Made by a program: the position numbers and the translations under genes. A DNA stretch of 64,000 bases. It comes from Chryseobacterium luquanense (GTDB taxonomy: Bacteria; Bacteroidota; Bacteroidia; Flavobacteriales; Weeksellaceae). The notes under the pieces are model-generated. The model saw only the letters and a list, made by a program, of their open reading frames with translations, had not been told where the DNA came from and searched no databases. This document shows, piece by piece, positions 46,139 to 54,946 of the stretch. The stretch covers positions 1 through 64,000 of the forward strand of contig NZ_JAOVZV010000016.1 of NCBI RefSeq assembly GCF_026460945.1, given 5' to 3'. The stretch's first letter is position 1, and each line of letters begins with the position of its first letter.

Positions 46139-47467
46139 ATGAAAAAAATTCTACTTCCTTTAATGGTCTTTACCGGACTATTTAAAATGTATGCTCAAAC
46201 CAACATCAATGTATTTTCTCAAATCGTTTTTTATGACGGATACGCATCGAATGTTTCCAATCCTGTTCCTGCGAATACCATCAGACTTGCCAATTACAGA
46301 TATGCTAAAAAACTGACTGATGCGGAACTGAATTCTTTCCAAAATAAAATTACAATGAATGTCTCTATCGGTGCACTGTGTGATAATTACGATAGAATTG
46401 GTGGGGTACATCTTGCCTTAGTTCCGAAAAACCAGCCGACTTATACATTAAGTGATACAGGAGTGAAAAGAATTGAAATCGGAAGGTATATTACACCATT
46501 CATGAATAAGAATATTTCTCCGACTTCTGTTCCTTATACTTATGAAGTAGACAATTTGTATTCTGTTTTCAGCAATACGGCTTTAAGAAATACCTACGAT
46601 ATGTATGTAGAGCTAGATGTTTTTGGAGTTCCTTATGCTGCAAATACGCAAGTTGCAGGTTGCTCGGGAAGAAATGATGTCTTTGCCGGAACGCTTGATT
46701 TTGTTACTTCAAATGATCCTACGATAACAAACCCGTACAACAATTTGCTTCCATTACTAGATTCAAATGAACTGAATAATTATAACAGTACAGATGAACC
46801 TGGGCAAACTGTAAGATTGGTAAATTTTAATTTAAACCAAAGTACAGGCAATGCTAAATTTTTCATTATTTCCACGCCCCACGGTGCCAATTCTGGAGGT
46901 GAAGAATATGTAAGAAGACAGAACTTTGTTTCTTTAGATAATAATCCGGTTTTAACTTTTACTCCGGGAGGTAAATCTTGTGAGCCTTACAGAATGTACA
47001 ACACACAAGGAAACGGAATATATGGAACCAATGCGCAGAGTTCTCTTTGGTGGATGTCTTGGAACAACTGGTGTCCTGGAGATTCTGTGCCTATCAGAAG
47101 CTTCACTGCACTTACCCTTTCAGGCGGAAGTCATACTTTAAAATATGAGGTTCCTGCTGCTGTTTTTAATGGTCAGGACGGAAGAGTGGTGCTTTCTATT
47201 TATATGCAGAGTAACAATCAGTTGTTGTCTGTGAAAGATGTTTCTACGGTTGATGTTTCGGTATATCCAAATCCTACAGCGGACTTTGTGAACATTAAAT
47301 CAGACAAAAAAGTAAGAAACGTGATTATTTATTCGCTTGACGGAAGAAGACTGAATGAAACTAAAGATTCAAAAATTGATTTCTCAGCGTATCCATCAGG
47401 GAATTATTTGCTGGATATTACACTGGAAGGTGGAACTCAGTTTAAGCACAAGATCATTAAAAAGTAA
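46139..47467 (+). CDS. PNGase F-like secreted protein with T9SS sorting domain
   Basis: 442 aa with signal peptide (MKKILLPLMVFTGLFKMYAQ). Segments align by eye with Elizabethkingia PNGase F: CDNYDRIGGVHL (Asp85, at the place of catalytic Asp60), IEIGRYITP, MYVELDVFG, SGGEEYVRR (Glu255/256, at the place of Glu206) and WCPGDSVPIR. It probably releases N-glycans or a related glycan-peptide bond. Residues from about 372 (VSVYPNPTADFVNIKS) form a type A T9SS sorting domain, so it is exported to the surface or medium. Native PNGase F lacks this domain. Confidence 0.82.
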   Translation: MKKILLPLMVFTGLFKMYAQTNINVFSQIVFYDGYASNVSNPVPANTIRLANYRYAKKLTDAELNSFQNKITMNVSIGALCDNYDRIGGVHLALVPKNQPTYTLSDTGVKRIEIGRYITPFMNKNISPTSVPYTYEVDNLYSVFSNTALRNTYDMYVELDVFGVPYAANTQVAGCSGRNDVFAGTLDFVTSNDPTITNPYNNLLPLLDSNELNNYNSTDEPGQTVRLVNFNLNQSTGNAKFFIISTPHGANSGGEEYVRRQNFVSLDNNPVLTFTPGGKSCEPYRMYNTQGNGIYGTNAQSSLWWMSWNNWCPGDSVPIRSFTALTLSGGSHTLKYEVPAAVFNGQDGRVVLSIYMQSNNQLLSVKDVSTVDVSVYPNPTADFVNIKSDKKVRNVIIYSLDGRRLNETKDSKIDFSAYPSGNYLLDITLEGGTQFKHKIIKK

Positions 47468-47490
47468 TTTAAACATTCATTATAACAGAA

Positions 47491-47520
47491 AAAGAGAAGC
47501 CAATTGGTTTCTCTTTTTTT
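47491..47520. terminator. Terminator between convergent genes
   Basis: AAAGAGAAGCCAATTGGTTT and CTCTTT form a self-complementary hairpin (47491-47516) followed by T-run. Confidence 0.8.
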
Positions 47521-47866
47521 ATTTGATGTGCTGTTTTACCTCGGTTATCAAGTTTAAAATCAATTCGACGGGCAAATCCTCATTTTCATCAATTAAAAGG
47601 ATTTTAAACTTCTTTCTGCCTTCACTGATAAGCAAAGGATGATCTAATCGATCACCGTGATAAAAGCTGATGTAGTGCTTTTTATGTTTTTTGCTGTAGT
47701 AAAGGTAGCACAGCATCTTCTTTTTAAACTTAAAAAACGGAAGTCCGAAGCTTAAAGTTTCTGTGATGTTTTCGGGATCAGATTCTAAGATTTTCTTTCT
47801 TAAAAACAAAAGAGTACTTCTTTCAGGCTCATCGATTCTGTAGAAGTACTCTTGTATGGGATTCAT
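47519..47866 (-). CDS. DUF1801 domain protein
   Basis: 115 aa, a single DUF1801 domain (PENITETLSFGLPFFKFKKK, MLCYLYYSKKHKKHYISFY). Cytoplasmic, function unknown. It is 23 bp after the start side of the ABC transporter gene's end, both on the minus strand but transcribed in the order ABC then DUF1801, so cotranscription is possible. Confidence 0.78.
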   Translation of the reverse strand: MNPIQEYFYRIDEPERSTLLFLRKKILESDPENITETLSFGLPFFKFKKKMLCYLYYSKKHKKHYISFYHGDRLDHPLLISEGRKKFKILLIDENEDLPVELILNLITEVKQHIK

Positions 47867-47889
47867 TTTAAATTAAATTTAAAATATTT

Positions 47890-49728
47890 TTAGTCAAAGT
47901 TCTGAAGCTCTACCAATTTATGATAAGTGCCTCTTTTTGCCATTAAATCCTGGTGGCTTCCTTGTTCTACAATGTCACCTTTTTCCATTACCACAATCCA
48001 GTCTGCTTTCTGAATGGTTGAAAGTCTGTGTGCAATTACTAAAGAAGTACGGTTCTCCATCATTTTTTCAAGGGCATCTTGTACGAATTTCTCAGATTCT
48101 GTATCCAAAGCAGAAGTTGCTTCATCCAAAATCATAATCGGTGGGTTTTTCAGAACCGCTCTAGCGATAGAAACTCTCTGCTTTTGTCCTCCTGAAAGTT
48201 TTCCTCCATCGTCTCCGATGTTGGTTTCGTAACCATTCGGAAGCTGGCTGATAAATAAATCTGCGTTTGCAATTTTTGCAGCAGCAATTACTTCATCTCT
48301 TGTCGCTTCTGGTTTACCCATCAAGATATTGTTGTAAACGGTGTCGTTAAACAGTACAGATTCCTGAGTAACCATTCCAAGGAGTTTTCTGTACTCGCTG
48401 ATTTTTAAATGTTTAATGTCGGTATCGTCAATTAGAATCTGACCTTCAGAAACATCATAAAATCTTGCTAATAAATTGGCAATTGTTGTTTTTCCGCTTC
48501 CACTTTGTCCGACTAAAGCCACCGTTTTCCCTTTTGGAATGGTAAGGCTAAAGTTTTTTAGAATTAAATTAGATTTATCGTAATAGAAACCAATGTCTTT
48601 GAATTCAATATGATTGTTTAAAGTAGAAATTGAAACCGGTTCTGCAACTTCCTCAATTTTCACATCAGCATCAAGAATTTCTAAAACTCTGTGTAAAGAA
48701 GCTTCTCCTTTCTGAACATTAGAAATAGAAGATGACAAACTTTTTACCGGAGGTAAAATCTGGAAGAACATTCCTAAAAATACCAGAAAATCTTCCGGAG
48801 CAATACTTTGATCTACGATAATTTGTTTTCCACCGTACCAAGCGATGATTAAGAAGGTAACAGAACCTAAAAATTCGCTTATTGGCGAAGCCAATTCTTT
48901 TTTTCTGCCTAATCTGATTGAGCTGTTAATCCATTTCTGCATGGAGCTCATAAAACGGTTGTCCATGATTTTCTCAGCACTGAAAATCTTAATAACTTTG
49001 GATGATTTCAAGGTTTCATCAACAATAGAGAAGATGGTTCCCATTTCGTGCTGAGCTTCGTGAGAATCTTTTTTAAGACTTTTCCCGATTAAAGCAATCA
49101 TTGTTCCCATTACCGGTAAAACCAAAAGAGAAAAAAGCGTTAATTCAGAACTCAACCAGAAAAGACTGATCAGTGTACTGATTAACATAAACGGAGCGTT
49201 GATTAAATCTACCAAACTCCCAAGAATATTTCCTTCTACTTCGCCTACGTCATTTGACATACGAGACATCATATCACCTTTTCTGCTTTCTGTAAAAAAA
49301 GAAACAGGCAATGCTAAAACTTTACGATACATGGCTCCACGAAGGTCTTTAGTAACACCTACACGATAATTGATCAAAAGATAAGAACCTAAGTATCTGA
49401 AAAGGTTTCTCAGTAAAAACATGAATGCTGTAATTACACAAAGCCAGGCCAAAACATTCAAAGTACCATAATCATCAACTAAAGTTTGAATGTAGTAATT
49501 AGAATATTTCTTTAAATAAGAAAATAAATCTATAAGATCTCCGGAATATACTGGAGCAGATTGGAACTGTTCTCGTTTGATTGTGCCAAAAAGCATTCCC
49601 AAAACCGGCAAAATTGTTCCTAATGAAGCAATTTGAAACAGAGAATACATTAAATTGAAGAATAAACTTCCATAGATGTATTTCTGGTGTGGTCTTGCGA
49701 ATTTTAGTATTTTTTTATATTCGTTCAT
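47890..49728 (-). CDS. ABC exporter, fused permease and ATPase (MsbA-like)
   Basis: 612 aa. N-terminal six-helix membrane domain (about 15-330), C-terminal nucleotide-binding domain with Walker A GQSGSGKTT, signature LSGGQKQR and Walker B IMILDEATSALD. It resembles MsbA-type half-transporters that flip lipid A or export drugs as homodimers. The substrate cannot be read from sequence. Its neighbours do not help. Confidence 0.92.
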   Translation of the reverse strand: MNEYKKILKFARPHQKYIYGSLFFNLMYSLFQIASLGTILPVLGMLFGTIKREQFQSAPVYSGDLIDLFSYLKKYSNYYIQTLVDDYGTLNVLAWLCVITAFMFLLRNLFRYLGSYLLINYRVGVTKDLRGAMYRKVLALPVSFFTESRKGDMMSRMSNDVGEVEGNILGSLVDLINAPFMLISTLISLFWLSSELTLFSLLVLPVMGTMIALIGKSLKKDSHEAQHEMGTIFSIVDETLKSSKVIKIFSAEKIMDNRFMSSMQKWINSSIRLGRKKELASPISEFLGSVTFLIIAWYGGKQIIVDQSIAPEDFLVFLGMFFQILPPVKSLSSSISNVQKGEASLHRVLEILDADVKIEEVAEPVSISTLNNHIEFKDIGFYYDKSNLILKNFSLTIPKGKTVALVGQSGSGKTTIANLLARFYDVSEGQILIDDTDIKHLKISEYRKLLGMVTQESVLFNDTVYNNILMGKPEATRDEVIAAAKIANADLFISQLPNGYETNIGDDGGKLSGGQKQRVSIARAVLKNPPIMILDEATSALDTESEKFVQDALEKMMENRTSLVIAHRLSTIQKADWIVVMEKGDIVEQGSHQDLMAKRGTYHKLVELQNFD

Positions 49729-49778
49729 TCAATAAAATTGGATAGCAAAATTAATTAAAATATAATGATAAGACGTTC

Positions 49779-50702
49779 TTAATTGAATTTTACTTTATCA
49801 TTATACTTAGGATTAAAGTTTTTCGTGCTTAATTTCTCCAAAGTCTTCGCAAAATTATTGATAATCTGCGTCATATTTTCTGAATTTACAATGCTCATAT
49901 CATCGTTTACCTGATGATAATGCTTGATTTTGCTCATGTCTGCAGTGGAAATAGAATGGGCAATTATTTTTTTCTTTACAAAACTTACATTATCAGACCG
50001 ATAGAACAATTGCTGTTTTGCATAAGGATCAGGATGAATTTTTAAACCGTTAACTGCATTTTGATTAAACAGTTCATCAAGATCAGAAAATTCGTCGCCG
50101 GTAATAAAGACGGTATTTTCCCCAAATTCTGATTCTGTAGCAACCATTTCAAAATTGAATAAAGCTGAAAGGTTTTTATAAATAGGGTCTAATTTTTTGT
50201 CCTCAGAAATAGCAATCGAACCCAACATTCCTTTTTCCTCTCCATTAAATGCCATAAAAAGCATTGAGAATTCAGGTTTTTTATTTTTAAAATAATCGGC
50301 AATTCCTACCAAAGTTGTAATTCCGCTTGCATCGTCATCTGCTCCGTTGTAAATATTGTCTCCAGATTTTTCAGTAGTTCCTACATGGTCAAAGTGTCCT
50401 GAAAATCCTAATATTTTCTCTGATTTACCTTTTTTAATCCCACAAACATTGTAAGCGGTTTTTCCTTGATAATCAAATGGAACTAAGTAAGATTTTCCTG
50501 TGCAGTATTCCAGATTATTTTCCTTGAAAAGTTTTGCGATATATTCTGCAGCTTTGTCATTTTCTGGAGTTCCTATTTCTCTGCCTTTCATTTCATCTGA
50601 AGCTAAAGTTGAGATCACGGTTTTTACTCTCTCTTCCGAAACGTCCTGTGCAAAAGCAGAAGTTGCGAAAAATGATAGGGAAAGATAGATTAGTCTTTTC
50701 AT
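49779..50702 (-). CDS. Exported M28-family aminopeptidase-like protein
   Basis: 307 aa with signal peptide (MKRLIYLSLSFFATSAFAQ). M28 metal ligands are visible: GFSGHFDHVG (His), NGADDDASG (bridging Asp), FNGEEKGMLGS (catalytic Glu and ligand Glu), and a late His in KIKHYHQVNDD. It likely trims peptides in the periplasm using two zinc ions. No T9SS domain. Single gene. Confidence 0.9.
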   Translation of the reverse strand: MKRLIYLSLSFFATSAFAQDVSEERVKTVISTLASDEMKGREIGTPENDKAAEYIAKLFKENNLEYCTGKSYLVPFDYQGKTAYNVCGIKKGKSEKILGFSGHFDHVGTTEKSGDNIYNGADDDASGITTLVGIADYFKNKKPEFSMLFMAFNGEEKGMLGSIAISEDKKLDPIYKNLSALFNFEMVATESEFGENTVFITGDEFSDLDELFNQNAVNGLKIHPDPYAKQQLFYRSDNVSFVKKKIIAHSISTADMSKIKHYHQVNDDMSIVNSENMTQIINNFAKTLEKLSTKNFNPKYNDKVKFN

Positions 50703-50828
50703 ATTTAGAATGTATTATTTCTTTGATTTAATATTAATTGAATAGTCGCAGATTTAAATGAAATGTTGCAAATATCTAAATAAATTAATAACTTTTTGTA
50801 CATTTTGCATTTCGGAAATAAGTGAAAC

Positions 50829-50951
50829 GCCTTTGTTTATCTTATTTTCATAACATTAATTAATTTTCATAGTCTTTCTTTGCGTTTAATTATTACAAGG
50901 CTAAAGCAAGGTCTTTTTTGAAAAGGAAATTATTTTAAGATAAACAAAGGC
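50829..50951. repeat. 16-bp perfect inverted repeat with 91-bp spacer
   Basis: GCCTTTGTTTATCTTA (50829-50844) is the exact reverse complement of TAAGATAAACAAAGGC (50936-50951). The arms lie in a 392-bp gap (50703-51094) without a gene. The spacer contains no convincing open frame. It may be a miniature mobile-element remnant. Confidence 0.65.
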
Positions 50952-51042
50952 ACTTCGTTTAAATAAGTAATACAAAGAAAATAATTGTACTCATTTATTT
51001 TCAATCATCTGTGTAAAGCTGTGAGATCTTTGGGTAAATAAA

Positions 51043-51070
51043 AAAAACAGCTCCCAAAAAGGAAGCTGTT
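51043..51070 (-). terminator. Terminator after the DUF4293 gene
   Basis: Minus-strand AACAGCTTCC (51070-51061) with GGGAGCTGTT (51055-51046), followed by T-run. Confidence 0.85.
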
Positions 51071-51094
51071 CTCACTCAAAAAATCGTTGTAAGG

Positions 51095-51484
51095 CTATCG
51101 AAGTCTGTCTACAGATTTTACGAGCCTCTCATCTTTTTTGATAAATATGTTTGCCAAAAACAAACAAATTACCGCAATTAATGGGAAAACTGGCTCAATA
51201 CCCTTCTCAGGAAAATCTATTCCTCCGGATAATTTTTGTACCCAATACACCAATACACCAATCAACAAAGCGTTTATAATAATGCTGATATTATTCAGCA
51301 AGATTTGTCTTTTTCTGTTTTTAAAACTGAACAAACTTAGTGCTCCTATTATAACTAAAACAATGGAAACTACATCAATAATCGGGAAAGTTCCGAAAAC
51401 ATCAACGTCATGTCCTGTAATAAATAGGAAAGCTGCTGCTAAAACCGACAGCAAAATCCATATTGTTTGTATTCTCTGTAACAT
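51095..51484 (-). CDS. DUF4293 family membrane protein
   Basis: 129 aa with four membrane helices (about 7-25, 33-55, 62-82, 96-115). The start MLQRIQTIWILLS and the layout fit DUF4293, a Bacteroidota inner-membrane family of unknown function that commonly sits divergent to rho, as here. Confidence 0.87.
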   Translation of the reverse strand: MLQRIQTIWILLSVLAAAFLFITGHDVDVFGTFPIIDVVSIVLVIIGALSLFSFKNRKRQILLNNISIIINALLIGVLVYWVQKLSGGIDFPEKGIEPVFPLIAVICLFLANIFIKKDERLVKSVDRLR

Positions 51485-51519
51485 AGAATTTCAAATTCAG
51501 AAGCAAAAATAACATAAAT

Positions 51520-51550
51520 TTTGCACAATTCAAAAATAAGTGTAGATTTG
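51520..51550 (+). promoter_or_regulatory. Canonical Bacteroidota promoter of rho
   Basis: TTTG (51520-51523), 19-bp spacer, TAGATTTG (51543-51550). It gives a leader of about 72 nt before the rho ATG. Confidence 0.8.
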
Positions 51551-51628
51551 CAACATACAATGTACTTGAAAACAAAAGTCACCCGACTTACTTTTCTTAC
51601 TCACAACTAATTACATTTTCACATAAAT

Positions 51629-53497
51629 ATGTTTAACATAGAAACGTTAAGGTCAAAATCCGTAACGGAATTGGCTAAAATCCTAAAAGATTTGGGCGTT
51701 AAGGTTGCAAGAACCAGCAATGATAATGATAAAATTTTCGCTATTTTAGATTTTCAGGCTTCCAACCCTAAAGTTACAAAAGATTATTTCAATACCACAG
51801 AAGCACCTACCGCAAGTGCGGAAGAAAAACCAGCTGAGAAAGTGGTAAAGCCAGCTCCAAAGAAAGCTGCTCCAAAGAAGACTGCAGCAAAACCTAAAGT
51901 GGAAACTGAAGTAAAAGAAACTCAACCTGCACCAGAGCCGGAAGTTGCCAAAACAGAAGAAGCGCCTGTGGAAGAAGTAAAAGCAGAGACTCCAAAAAGT
52001 GAGACTGAAGAAAAGCCTGCTCCTTCAGAAAACAGACAAAAAAGAAAAAGAGTTTCACCTCCTGCAAAAAGCAGCGAGATTGAAGCACAAGGAACAATAG
52101 AACTTCCTATAAATACAGATTCTCAGCCAAGTGCACCTGCACAAGCTAAAGAAGAAAGACCTAAAAGGCCTCAAGGTCAACCTCACAACCCAAATCAAAA
52201 AGGTCAAAACCATCCACAACAAAACGGTGGAAATTCTCAAAATCAAAATAGAAATCAGAACAATAACCAAAATCAGAATTCTAATCAAAATAATCCTAAT
52301 CAAAATCCGAATCAGAATAGACAGCAACAGCAACATTCTGAAAGACAAGAGGAGCAACAGGAGCAGAGAAAAGAGTTCAGCTTCGACGGAATGGTTAGTA
52401 TTGAAGGGGTTTTAGAGATTCTTCCTGATAATTATGGATTTTTACGTTCGTCGGATTTCTCTTATATTTCTTCGCCCGATGATGTATACGTTTCAACGGC
52501 ACAAATCAGAAATTTTGGTTTAAAAACCGGTGATACCGTAAGAGGAATTGTAAGACTTCCAAAAGAAGGTGAAAAATATTTTTCTTTATTAAAACCAACT
52601 GAAGTTAACGGTAGAGATTTAGCTTACATTAAAGACCGTGTTGCTTTTGAATATTTGACGCCATTATTCCCTGAAGAGAAATTTAATCTTTCCGGAGATA
52701 ATTCTACAATAGCAACAAGAATCGTTGATCTTTTTGCACCAATCGGAAAAGGACAAAGAGCAATGATCGTTGCACAGCCAAAAACAGGTAAAACAATGTT
52801 GCTGAAAGATATTGCAAATTCTATCGCAGCCAATCATCCTGAAGTCTATATGATGGTTCTTTTGATCGACGAACGTCCGGAAGAAGTTACCGACATGGAA
52901 AGAAGTGTGAATGCAGAAGTAATTGCTTCAACTTTTGATGAAGCTGCAGATAAACACGTGAAAGTAGCTAATCTTGTTTTGGCAAAAGCTCAGAGAATGG
53001 TAGAATGTGGGCATGATGTTGTGATTCTTTTAGATTCAATTACCAGATTGGCAAGAGCTTACAATACAGTAACTCCTGCTTCAGGAAAAGTGCTTTCTGG
53101 TGGTGTTGATGCAAATGCGCTTCACAAACCGAAAAGATTCTTCGGAGCTGCGAGAAAAATTGAAAATGGTGGTTCTTTAACTATCGTTGCAACTGCTTTA
53201 ATTGATACGGGTTCTAAAATGGATGAAGTTATTTTTGAAGAATTTAAAGGTACCGGAAACATGGAGCTTCAGTTAGACAGAAAAATTGCCAACAGAAGAA
53301 TTTATCCTGCCATCGATTTGGTTTCTTCAAGTACAAGGAGAGATGATTTACTGCTTGATGAAGTTACTTCTCAAAGAATGTGGATTTTCAGAAAATATCT
53401 TTCAGAAATGAATCCTATTGAGGCAATGGAATTTGTTAACAAAAACATCAGAGGAACTTTGAACAATGAAGAGTTCTTGATGTCGATGAATAAATAA
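51629..53497 (+). CDS. rho: Transcription termination factor Rho with long disordered, Asn/Gln-rich insert
   Basis: 622 aa, about 200 longer than E. coli Rho. Residues 1-50 are the Rho N-terminal domain. 51-247 are disordered, first Lys/Glu/Pro/Ala-rich (51-180), then Asn/Gln-rich (182-247). The RNA-binding fold (about 252-325) and the ATPase with Walker A AQPKTGKT (382-389) follow, and the C-terminal part contains the Q-loop/R-loop regions. It ends transcription by RNA translocation. In Bacteroides the comparable insert promotes phase separation, so a similar property here is likely by homology. Confidence 0.96.
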   Translation: MFNIETLRSKSVTELAKILKDLGVKVARTSNDNDKIFAILDFQASNPKVTKDYFNTTEAPTASAEEKPAEKVVKPAPKKAAPKKTAAKPKVETEVKETQPAPEPEVAKTEEAPVEEVKAETPKSETEEKPAPSENRQKRKRVSPPAKSSEIEAQGTIELPINTDSQPSAPAQAKEERPKRPQGQPHNPNQKGQNHPQQNGGNSQNQNRNQNNNQNQNSNQNNPNQNPNQNRQQQQHSERQEEQQEQRKEFSFDGMVSIEGVLEILPDNYGFLRSSDFSYISSPDDVYVSTAQIRNFGLKTGDTVRGIVRLPKEGEKYFSLLKPTEVNGRDLAYIKDRVAFEYLTPLFPEEKFNLSGDNSTIATRIVDLFAPIGKGQRAMIVAQPKTGKTMLLKDIANSIAANHPEVYMMVLLIDERPEEVTDMERSVNAEVIASTFDEAADKHVKVANLVLAKAQRMVECGHDVVILLDSITRLARAYNTVTPASGKVLSGGVDANALHKPKRFFGAARKIENGGSLTIVATALIDTGSKMDEVIFEEFKGTGNMELQLDRKIANRRIYPAIDLVSSSTRRDDLLLDEVTSQRMWIFRKYLSEMNPIEAMEFVNKNIRGTLNNEEFLMSMNK

Positions 53498-53518
53498 AAG
53501 TTTTTACTTTAAATATAA

Positions 53519-53545
53519 AAAAGCAGTCAGATTTGGCTGCTTTTT
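53519..53545. terminator. Terminator after rho
   Basis: AAAAGCAGTCA (53519-53529) pairs with TGGCTGCTTTT (53534-53544), one mismatch. Confidence 0.8.
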
Positions 53546-53551
53546 GCTTTG

Positions 53552-54142
53552 TTAATGGCGAATAAACCATTCGTTGTGTGTCTTAATGAGGCTGATTGTA
53601 CCGAATATACATTCTTTATTCTCCATTTTTTTACATTTAGTAAAAAAGACCATCGCTTTTTCATTCGACTTATCGAATATAACTCGTTCTAATTTTATTT
53701 TACCTAAAAAGTTTTCAGGATTATTTATAGTTTTTACTCTTGTGTAATTTTCAGGAAACCTGAGCATGGAACTATCCATCACGGCTTTTGGTAATTTTTC
53801 TTTGCTTGGAATGATGCTGTCGAATTTCATTTCATACATAAATTTTCCACTTTTACTGTCGGCTTCGGAAAGGGTATCTTCAAGGGCAAATTCATATCCT
53901 CTCCTCATTGAGATGACCTCATTGATTTTTTTTGCATCTTCCTGACTTATTCGGTTAACATCAATATTATATTCTCGCGCAATCTTATTAAGTTCTTCGG
54001 TATCGGTGGAAGTCGTTCCGTAAGGTTGCAAAATATGACCGATTGCTTTATTGATCACTAAATATTCCTCCGACGAAATTTTTTCTTCTGAATTACAGCT
54101 CGTTAAAATTAAAATAATTAACAGAAAATATATTTTCATCAT
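53552..54142 (-). CDS. Hypothetical lipoprotein
   Basis: 196 aa (a second ATG follows directly). Lipobox in LLIILILTSCNSEEK with Cys17. The rest is charged and helical (DAKKINEVISMRRGYEFALE, FDKSNEKAMVFFTKCKKM). No known domain. It is convergent with rho and lies 113 bp from the divergent SOD promoter region. Confidence 0.7.
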   Translation of the reverse strand: MMKIYFLLIILILTSCNSEEKISSEEYLVINKAIGHILQPYGTTSTDTEELNKIAREYNIDVNRISQEDAKKINEVISMRRGYEFALEDTLSEADSKSGKFMYEMKFDSIIPSKEKLPKAVMDSSMLRFPENYTRVKTINNPENFLGKIKLERVIFDKSNEKAMVFFTKCKKMENKECIFGTISLIKTHNEWFIRH

Positions 54143-54226
54143 AAAAACAAAAATAAATAAAAATCTACTGTTAAAAAGGTATTTGTTATTATCAATGTTA
54201 AAGATTTATTAAAATAATCTGCAATT

Positions 54227-54258
54227 TTTGATATTGGCTTAAATATTGGCTAACTTTG
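54227..54258 (+). promoter_or_regulatory. Canonical promoter of the superoxide dismutase gene
   Basis: TTTG (54227-54230), 20-bp spacer, TAACTTTG (54251-54258). It lies 24 bp before the ATG at 54283 and overlaps the upstream in-frame ATG at 54256, which is therefore not the start. Confidence 0.8.
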
Positions 54259-54282
54259 AATCATAACATTAAAAATAAACTT

Positions 54283-54879
54283 ATGTCATTTGAATTACCA
54301 AAATTAGGATATGCTTACGAAGCTTTAGAGCCAACAATTGATGCAAAAACAATGGAAATCCACCATTCAAAACATCACCAAGCGTATGTTGATAACTTAA
54401 ATAAAGCAATTGAAGGAACTGATCTTGAAGGACAATCTATCGAGGATGTTTGCAAAAACGGTTCTGAAAAACCAGCGGTAAGAAATAACGGTGGGGGTCA
54501 CTTTAATCACTCTCTTTTTTGGGAAATTTTAACTCCGGGAGGAAGCAAAGAGCCTGTAGGAAGTGTAAAAGCTGCTATTGAAAATTATGGTGGTCTTGAA
54601 AAATTCAAAAATGATTTTTCTGACGCTGCTAAAACAAGATTTGGTTCAGGATGGGCTTGGTTAGTGAAAAACGATGACGGATCTGTTTCTGTAACTTCTA
54701 CTCCAAACCAAGACAACCCATTAATGCCGGTTGCTGACGTAAAAGGAACTCCGGTTTTAGGATTAGACGTTTGGGAGCACGCTTACTATTTGAACTACCA
54801 AAACAGAAGACCTGATTATGTAACAGCATTCTTCGATGTTGTAAATTGGGATAAAGTTGAAGAATTATTCAACAAATAA
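54283..54879 (+). CDS. sodA: Superoxide dismutase, Mn/Fe family
   Basis: 198 aa from the ATG at 54283 ([17 protein letters not shown]). Metal ligands are His27, His76 ([10 protein letters not shown]), Asp162 and His166 (DVWEHAYY). GGH at 71-73 and the NQDNPLMP segment (Gln near 143) favour the Mn form, though Fe or cambialistic use cannot be excluded. It converts superoxide to peroxide in the cytoplasm. Followed by a strong terminator. Confidence 0.95.
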   Translation: MSFELPKLGYAYEALEPTIDAKTMEIHHSKHHQAYVDNLNKAIEGTDLEGQSIEDVCKNGSEKPAVRNNGGGHFNHSLFWEILTPGGSKEPVGSVKAAIENYGGLEKFKNDFSDAAKTRFGSGWAWLVKNDDGSVSVTSTPNQDNPLMPVADVKGTPVLGLDVWEHAYYLNYQNRRPDYVTAFFDVVNWDKVEELFNK

Positions 54880-54900
54880 TCTTCAGTTATTTTAAATAAA

Positions 54901-54932
54901 AAAGGTTCAGAGATTTTCTGAACCTTTTTTTG
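54901..54932. terminator. Terminator after sodA
   Basis: AAAGGTTCAGA (54901-54911) pairs perfectly with TCTGAACCTTT (54917-54927), followed by T-run. Confidence 0.9.
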
Positions 54933-54946
54933 TTACTTGAATTATT

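Noticed and set aside
50829..50951. Insertion sequence or MITE with target duplication
   Set aside because: I could not identify flanking target-site duplications or a transposase; kept only as an inverted repeat.
52055..52415. Open frames on both strands over the Asn/Gln-rich part of rho
   Set aside because: They are by-products of the biased codons AAT/CAA; the rho frame is clear.
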